NCBI GenBank assembly: GCA_030695605.1
Contig: JAUYQE010000051.1
Coordinates: 1-10,105, forward strand
Source of the DNA: Nanobdellota archaeon
GTDB lineage: Archaea; Nanobdellota; Nanobdellia; Woesearchaeales; GW2011-AR9
Direction: 5' to 3'
DNA: 10,105 nucleotides
Below, one piece after another: positions 7,084 to 10,105 of the stretch (position 1 is its first letter; each line of letters begins with the position of its first letter). A program made the position numbers and the translations under genes. Below the pieces are notes generated by a model that did not search any database, was not told the origin of the DNA, and was given only the letters and a program-made list of their open reading frames with translations.

Positions 7084-7091
7084 GAAAAAAA
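7058..7091 (-). terminator. T-tract terminator of radA
   Basis: Read on the minus strand, the bases following the radA stop contain four T-runs of 7, 6, 5 and 7 within 34 nt. Archaeal RNA polymerase commonly stops at such oligo-T tracts without a hairpin. The same DNA read on the plus strand encodes the Lys-rich tail of the epimerase continuation. Confidence 0.6.
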
Positions 7092-7096
7092 GACGT

Positions 7097-8068
7097 TTAT
7101 TCCACGTCCTGCAAGCCGCCTTCGGTGACCATAAAGCAGCATTCTCCATCCGCTAAGTTCGGTGCGTCAATCAGCTTTGCAACCCGGGAGCCTTTCTTGC
7201 CTTTCCGCAAATAAATACGGAACGTCGAAGCATGCGCGACAACGTGCCCACCAATCGCAACCGTCGGATCACCAAAGAACTGATCCGGCTTGGCCATAAC
7301 CTGATTCGTGACGTACACGCAGAGGTTATTGGTCGTTGCCAGTTTTGACAGGGCGTGCATATGCCTATTCAGCTTCTGCTGCCGTTCTGCCAAGGTTCCC
7401 CTCCCGATAAATTCCGCTCGGAAATGGGATGTTAACGAGTCGACAACCACCAGGCGCACTTTCTTTTTCTGCTCCGTAAGGAGGCTTTCTGCTTTCTCAG
7501 CGAGCAGCATCTGATGGTCAGAGTTATACGCTCTTGCTACCATGATCCGGTTCAGCGCATCTTCAGGATCTATTCCTGCGCCAGTAGCCATCTGGATAAT
7601 GCGCTCGGGACGGAAAGTATTTTCCGTGTCGATGTACACGGCGAATGCATCCGGATCTTCTTTCAGCACATTGACGGCTAAAGCATGGCCAATCTGCGTC
7701 TTTCCGGAGCCGAATTCGCCAAAGCATTCGGTAATGGCGCCAGTCTCAAAGCCGCCGCCCATCAGCAGGTCAAACTGCTTGCTTCCCGTCGAGAGTTTGG
7801 AAACAATCTGGCGGCGCTTCAGCACATCAGCCCCCGTCTCAAAGCCCATCTTCATGCTTTCCCGGGCAGCCTGAATCATCTTTCTCGCTACGGCTTCGGA
7901 AACACCCGTCGCTTCCACGAGTTCGCCGAGCGTTGCCACGGCAACGGCCAGGAGATCCCGGAATCCGGCGGATTCCAGTTTTTCGGCCGTCGCTGCACCG
8001 ACGCCGGGAAGATCAGTAACAGAAAAATCCCGCACTTTCACTTCGACCACTTGTTTTGTTTCGGTCAT
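7097..8068 (-). CDS. radA: DNA repair and recombination protein RadA
   Basis: The archaeal Rad51/RecA-type strand-exchange protein: it polymerises on single-stranded DNA and drives homologous pairing with ATP. The 323-residue length is typical. The N-terminal DNA-binding domain has a helix-hairpin-helix (LPGVGAATAEKLESAGF, about 20-36). The linker Phe76 in GFETGADV sits where the subunit-packing FxxA/G motif lies. Walker A is GEFGSGKT (117-124), Walker B LVVVDS (206-211), loop 1 region IGRGTLAERQQ (221-231), and loop 2 spans about MAKPDQFFGDPTVAIGG (258-274). The C-terminal LIDAPNLADGE matches orthologues. The ATG overlaps the stop of the upstream 95-aa gene (TAATG), and GGAGGT (8077-8082) lies 8 nt upstream, inside that gene's last codons, so the two are translationally coupled. 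T-tracts follow the stop. RadB is excluded by the N-terminal domain. Confidence 0.97.
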   Translation of the reverse strand: MTETKQVVEVKVRDFSVTDLPGVGAATAEKLESAGFRDLLAVAVATLGELVEATGVSEAVARKMIQAARESMKMGFETGADVLKRRQIVSKLSTGSKQFDLLMGGGFETGAITECFGEFGSGKTQIGHALAVNVLKEDPDAFAVYIDTENTFRPERIIQMATGAGIDPEDALNRIMVARAYNSDHQMLLAEKAESLLTEQKKKVRLVVVDSLTSHFRAEFIGRGTLAERQQKLNRHMHALSKLATTNNLCVYVTNQVMAKPDQFFGDPTVAIGGHVVAHASTFRIYLRKGKKGSRVAKLIDAPNLADGECCFMVTEGGLQDVE

Positions 8069-8355
8069 TAGTACACACCTCCGATCCTTTGTTCCTGCAA
8101 TACGAGAAACTCGTATGCTTTCTGCAGGACCACTTGCGCTCGCGGCAGATCATTGACGCGCATGGAATTGGTGGATTGCCATTTCCCCTCTTTATCGGTG
8201 TAGCTTCGCTCTAAAGCGATCGTCCGATATTCGGTCGGCTCTCCACTGGCACTCTTTCCATTGTTCTGCCAGATGGTCGCAGCCACTCCTCCTGCTCTAA
8301 ACTTTTTCTCCGGCAGATTGCCGGCACGTTCTGTACTTATTTGTTCTGTTTTCAT
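8068..8355 (-). CDS. Conserved small protein coupled to radA (unnamed family)
   Basis: A 95-residue protein I recognise as a conserved family type but cannot name. Its core is KFRAGGVAATIW (27-38 or so), a variable loop, then RTIALERSYTDKEGKWQSTN and SMRVNDLPRAQVVLQKAYEF. By eye this predicts three or four beta strands followed by one long helix. That pattern recalls small single-stranded nucleic acid binding folds such as PC4/Whirly, but this is inference only. The ATG at 8355 is chosen over one at 8385 because GAGGAGAG lies 7 nt upstream and the conserved part starts after it. The last codons hold the radA ribosome site and its stop overlaps the radA ATG, so the two proteins should be made together. 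A role alongside RadA on single-stranded DNA is plausible. Confidence 0.8.
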   Translation of the reverse strand: MKTEQISTERAGNLPEKKFRAGGVAATIWQNNGKSASGEPTEYRTIALERSYTDKEGKWQSTNSMRVNDLPRAQVVLQKAYEFLVLQEQRIGGVY

Positions 8356-8456
8356 TTTTGTTCTCTCCTCGCTTTGCTTTCGCATTTTGTTTCACCATTG
8401 GCCAACGGCGAGGCGCAACTGTTTTCAGCTGCTTGAATACTTCGTGTGGCCGCTCC

Positions 8457-8464
8457 TATTTAAA
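8457..8464 (-). promoter_or_regulatory. Possible TATA box of the 95-aa gene/radA operon
   Basis: The minus strand reads TTTAAATA, a fair archaeal TATA match. Initiation about 25 nt downstream would give a leader of roughly 80 nt before the ATG at 8355. The tandem TGTCCAGTG repeats begin 13 bp upstream of it, where an activator or repressor could act. Confidence 0.5.
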
Positions 8465-8477
8465 CTCTATCCGCAGC

Positions 8478-8495
8478 TGTCCAGTGTGTCCAGTG
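8478..8495 (+). repeat. Perfect tandem 9-mer TGTCCAGTG x2
   Basis: TGTCCAGTG occurs at 8478-8486 and again immediately at 8487-8495 with no mismatch. An inverted perfect copy lies at 8549-8557 and an imperfect direct copy at 8564-8572. The pair sits just upstream of the proposed TATA box for the radA operon, which suggests regulator binding sites. Confidence 0.7.
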
Positions 8496-8548
8496 GCAGT
8501 TCAGAAATGGCTGTAATAGAGAAATTTTGTTTTTTTGGACGGTAGGAG

Positions 8549-8572
8549 CACTGGACAGGGGGGTGTCCAATG
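8549..8572 (+). repeat. Inverted pair of the same 9-mer around six Gs
   Basis: CACTGGACA (8549-8557, the exact reverse complement of TGTCCAGTG), six Gs, then TGTCCAATG (8564-8572, one mismatch). The inner parts GGACA and TGTCC form a 5-bp hairpin with a G6 loop. The last bases include the ATG of the 32-codon ORF at 8570, so a bound protein or RNA hairpin here would cover that start. Confidence 0.65.
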
Positions 8573-8668
8573 GAGGATAAGTTGGAGAAATTGGATCTTA
8601 CGCCATTTTCTTATGGGTTTCTTTACAGCTCTCATAACCCCAATTTTTCAAAGGAGGGGGTAAAATGA
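8570..8668 (+). CDS. Possible 32-residue ORF
   Basis: ATG at 8570 to TGA at 8666-8668, reading MEDKLEKLDL then TPFSYGFLYSSHNP and ending EGVK. It shows no domain I recognise and has no Shine-Dalgarno site of its own, since the repeat hairpin lies directly before it. Its support is positional: its stop overlaps the next start (ATGA), and it carries the strong ribosome site AAGGAGG of that next ORF. It may be a leader peptide or the remnant of a longer gene. Its reality is uncertain. Confidence 0.3.
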   Translation: MEDKLEKLDLTPFSYGFLYSSHNPNFSKEGVK

Positions 8669-8722
8669 GTTTAACAGGACAGACCGTCCCGCAATTATTT
8701 TCTGAGCACCCCAATCAACAAG
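8665..8722 (+). pseudogene. 5' fragment of an ORF interrupted by the IS200-type element
   Basis: An excellent ribosome site AAGGAGG (8651-8657) lies 7 nt before ATG at 8665. The frame reads MSLTGQTVPQLFSEHPNQQ and then runs into the right end of the IS200-type element, where it soon stops. If the element (8723-9317) is removed in silico, the frame joins the frame of the IS5-type transposase fragment at 9318 as HPNQQ-A-QKLFKKP. I do not recognise these 19 residues as a known transposase N-terminus, so the join may also reflect a deletion. One chance in three favours an in-frame join by accident. Confidence 0.5.
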
Positions 8723-9203
8723 TTGACCTCCTCCCCAACCATAAATGGTGGGGATTCCTACGACGAGAGTCTTTGGCGTCATGAGCCCTGTGGTTTTTTA
8801 CGTATTCTTTTGCGGTCTCCAGAGTGATGTGTCCTATGGAAGCCATAAACTTCCCATCGCCCCAAAGACTGCGTTCTTTGGCATCTCGCCAATAAAAGCT
8901 GCCAAGCCTCTTCTCTTCAGCCATGAAAAGCATTCGTGAAGAATAGCCTTTCAAAAGCCTCACAGCTTTTGCTGGACTCATGCTCGGACGAAGCTTGGCG
9001 ATGACGTGTACATGGTCCGGTGCTACTTCCAGCTCTTCAATCTCAAACCGGTAGCGTTTTGCTGCTTCCAGCAAAAAGATTTCGCAAAGCTTTTGTAAGT
9101 GCTCGCTCTTGAACACGTTGTAGCGGTACTTGGTTACCCACTCAAAGTGCCAAGTACTCCAGCCGACACCATGTTGGTACCGACTATCTTGGTAGATGCT
9201 CAT
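8715..9203 (-). CDS. tnpA: IS200-family Y1 transposase TnpA
   Basis: A 162-residue single-strand-specific transposase of the HUH Y1 type, which cuts and rejoins single-stranded DNA through a 5'-phosphotyrosine. WHFEWVTKYRYNVF (18-31) is the first strand region. APDHVHVIAKL carries the HUH metal pair His64 and His66. The helix ETAKEYVKNH carries the nucleophile Tyr134. PSMSPAKAVRLLKG (73-86) matches the family middle segment. Length is full for a solo TnpA, with no TnpB gene beside it. GAGGTGAGG precedes the ATG at 9203 but is caught in a hairpin. The coding end overlaps the right-end hairpin (PHHLWLG), and by the proposed element end the final codons and TGA lie in flanking DNA. It looks active. 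Confidence 0.93.
   Translation of the reverse strand: MSIYQDSRYQHGVGWSTWHFEWVTKYRYNVFKSEHLQKLCEIFLLEAAKRYRFEIEELEVAPDHVHVIAKLRPSMSPAKAVRLLKGYSSRMLFMAEEKRLGSFYWRDAKERSLWGDGKFMASIGHITLETAKEYVKNHRAHDAKDSRRRNPHHLWLGRRSTC
8733..8753 (-). repeat. Right-end hairpin of the IS200-type element
   Basis: Plus strand: CCCC, bulged A, ACCA, loop TAAA, TGGT, GGGG. This is an imperfect subterminal palindrome with one bulged base, the type TnpA reads as single-stranded DNA. It lies inside the last codons of tnpA and 10 bp from the proposed right end. Confidence 0.8.
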
Positions 9204-9206
9204 TGG

Positions 9207-9227
9207 GCCTCACCTCGTTTATGAGGC
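9207..9227 (-). promoter_or_regulatory. Hairpin masking the tnpA ribosome binding site
   Basis: On the minus strand GCCTCA, a 9-nt loop TAAACGAGG, then TGAGGC end 3 nt before the ATG at 9203. The purine-rich ribosome site is divided between loop and 3' stem. In IS200 a stem-loop hiding the Shine-Dalgarno sequence is known to keep transposase translation low, and this is a plausible counterpart. Confidence 0.6.
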
Positions 9228-9286
9228 TCATGACTTTACCAAGACCCTAAAATGTCTAGCTAAAGAATTTCTATCTTTCGCAATTC

Positions 9287-9311
9287 ATCACCAACGCTAA
9301 AGCGTGGTGAT
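9287..9311 (-). repeat. Left-end hairpin of the IS200-type element
   Basis: Plus strand: ATCACC, bulged A, ACGC, loop TAAA, GCGT, GGTGAT. It has the same layout as the right-end hairpin (4-bp inner stem, TAAA loop, one bulge at the same place) with a longer outer stem. The proposed left end is 6 bp away at 9317. Confidence 0.8.
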
Positions 9312-9317
9312 TTCTTG

Positions 9318-9646
9318 CTCAAAAGTTATTTAAGAAACCAAGAGTAACCAAGAAGAAAAAACAGCATCTTTGCCTTGATGCTGGATACGTTGGCGATGAA
9401 GTCCAAGCTTTAGCAAAAGAGTTTGGGTTTACACTCCATGTGCGACCACGTGGAGAAGAAGCCAAAGAACTCAAGAAGAATGCAAAGAAAAAAGCGAGAC
9501 GTTGGGTTGTGGAAAGAACCCATAGTTGGATGAATAGATTTCGCGGAATTCTTATACGCTGGTCGAAACGACCAGATGCTTATATTGCGATGCTGCACCT
9601 GGCGTGCGGGGTGATAACGTGGAGGGCAACGGGTCTACTGGGATAG
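9318..9646 (+). pseudogene. C-terminal fragment of an IS5-type DDE transposase
   Basis: The frame reads from QKLFKKPRVTKKKKQHL through CLDAGYVGDEV to RRWVVERTHSWMNRFRGILI and ends HLACGVITWRATGLLG with TAG, 108 residues. CLDAGY carries the second catalytic Asp and VERTHSWMNRFR the catalytic Glu of the IS5/IS4-like DDE fold. The first Asp and the whole N-terminal half are absent. The frame has no start codon near 9318 because the IS200-type element abuts it; an internal ATG at 9440 would omit CLDAGY and is not a real start. It is about 40% of a normal IS5-family transposase, so inactive. No terminal inverted repeat was identified after the stop. Confidence 0.88.
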
Positions 9647-9743
9647 GCTCTAAGCCGATTGGCTATTATGCAAAAGTGCTCGGAGACGAAGTCACCGGCA
9701 CCCACCCACCCCCCCAAAACGACGTACTCCAAAAATGAAACTC

Positions 9744-9766
9744 CCAACCGCAGCAGAGCTGCGGGG
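9744..9766 (-). repeat. Right-end hairpin of a second, decayed IS200/IS605-type element
   Basis: Plus strand: CC, bulged AA, CCGCAGC, loop AGA, GCTGCGG, GG. A perfect 7-bp stem with a two-base bulge on the same arm as in the intact element's hairpins, lying 8 nt beyond the stop of the truncated TnpA at 9774. Position and shape fit the right end of that element. Confidence 0.6.
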
Positions 9767-9773
9767 TATCTCG

Positions 9774-9944
9774 TTAAAACTTGTGGAGAGTTAACTGGTT
9801 GACATCTTGACTTTGATTAGTTACGTACCTCTTTATTGCATCGAGTCCATGACCATCACCTACCGTGTCTATATGTCCACCATCAGACCAAAACTCTCCA
9901 CCCCGCAGTTCTTCTCTTAATTCGGGAAGGGTGGAGGGATCGCA
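9774..9944 (-). pseudogene. C-terminal remnant of a second IS200-type TnpA
   Basis: Minus-strand frame from 9944 to TAA at 9776-9774, 56 residues without a start codon. It reads LREELRGGEFWSDGG, HIDTVGDGHG and LDAIKRYVTNQ. The pattern FWSDGxxIDTVG followed by IKRYVxNQ is the classic C-terminal part of IS200/IS605 Y1 transposases; the Tyr in KRYV (residue 40 of the fragment) would be the nucleophile. The HUH region is missing, and an in-frame TAG lies just upstream, beyond which the DNA turns AT-rich, so the gene was cut here. It belongs to a different subgroup from the intact TnpA at 8715-9203. The hairpin at 9744-9766 is its probable right end. Confidence 0.78.
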
Positions 9945-10105
9945 TTTCTAATTTTTGAAAATTTATTTTTTCTTTTTTAGAATACTCCCATACACAGAGT
10001 AGGTTAAAATATTAATAAAATAATCTTTTAAACCGAATATTAGAGCAATAATAATCAAGTAGAAATATTTATACTGAATATAATAAGAACTAGGGATTAT
10101 TATTT

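Larger units (their letters stand above)
8723..9317 (-). mobile_element. IS200-type insertion sequence, about 595 bp, with both ends
   Basis: A compact single-gene element. Reading in the tnpA direction, the left end near 9317 begins CAAGAAATCACC and folds into the hairpin 9287-9311. The right end has the hairpin 8733-8753, then AGGAGGTCAA at about 8732-8723. GTCAA is a credible right-end cleavage motif, and the left flank CTTTTGAG is a credible target of the TTGAx kind. No terminal inverted repeats or target duplication are seen, as expected for this family. The exact ends are inferred to within a few bases. The element sits between an ORF fragment and an IS5-type transposase fragment. Confidence 0.75.

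Noticed and set aside
9440..9646. Stand-alone 68-residue gene starting at ATG 9440
   Set aside because: The same frame upstream encodes CLDAGY and more of the IS5-type transposase, so the ATG is internal to a truncated gene.
9698..9715. C-rich tract with CACCCACCC repeats
   Set aside because: A simple low-complexity run of 18 bases without partner sequences. I see no function.
1..10105. CRISPR array, rRNA or tRNA genes, TnpB/omega RNA
   Set aside because: No regularly spaced repeats, no cloverleaf or rRNA signature, and no TnpB zinc-finger or RuvC-like frame was found by eye next to either TnpA.
9945..10105. AT-rich tail as a possible origin or gene
   Set aside because: It has many A/T runs and a TATA-like string, but no repeated origin boxes and no coding-like frame. 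Left unassigned.

Overview
The window looks like a chromosomal segment of an archaeon. It encodes an archaeal-type RadA recombinase with its N-terminal helix-hairpin-helix, a small stand-alone TRAM-domain protein, an archaeal-style ThpR/LigT 2H phosphoesterase and a phosphoenolpyruvate synthase. Several genes also have a TTTATATA-type TATA box about 26 nt upstream of the start codon. The gene mix and modest GC content would fit a DPANN-type lineage or a euryarchaeon, but I cannot fix the taxon from sequence alone.

Layout. Positions 1-2168 (minus): ppsA, cut by the window edge at its 3' end. 2358-2966 (minus): an AT-rich, probably transferred peptidase E-like gene with its own TATA box and apparently no leader. 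3041-3598 and 3633-3983 (minus): a ThpR/LigT gene behind a TRAM-domain gene, separated by a bulged hairpin plus T8 tract. 4090-5832 (minus): an ABC exporter half-transporter. 5926-6939 (plus): an extended-SDR epimerase/dehydrogenase, divergent from the ABC gene. Its reading frame continues past a TAG codon for 47 more convincing codons to 7083. 7097-8068 and 8068-8355 (minus): radA translationally coupled (TAATG) to an upstream 95-aa protein of a conserved but unnamed family. 8386-8569: a control region holding four copies of the 9-mer TGTCCAGTG (one imperfect). 8570-8722 (plus): two tiny overlapping ORFs. 8723-9317: a compact IS200-type element with a Y1 transposase. 9318-9646 (plus): the C-terminal part of an IS5-type DDE transposase. 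9744-9944 (minus): a second, truncated IS200-type transposase with its right-end hairpin. 9945-10105: AT-rich sequence in which I see no gene.

How the parts relate. The left 8.4 kb is housekeeping: gluconeogenesis (PpsA), RNA metabolism (TRAM, ThpR), export (ABC) and recombination (RadA with its partner). The right 1.7 kb is a graveyard of nested insertion sequences. Genes that begin transcription units (pepE-like, ABC, epimerase) show TATA boxes about 26 nt from ATG and lack Shine-Dalgarno sites, while radA, the 95-aa gene and the TRAM gene have clear GGAGG-type sites. The points most worth a second look are the in-frame TAG in the epimerase, the iterated 9-mer beside the radA operon, and hairpins of one shared design (4-bp inner stem, TAAA loop, single bulge) at both IS200 ends and, without a transposase, between the TRAM and ligT genes.
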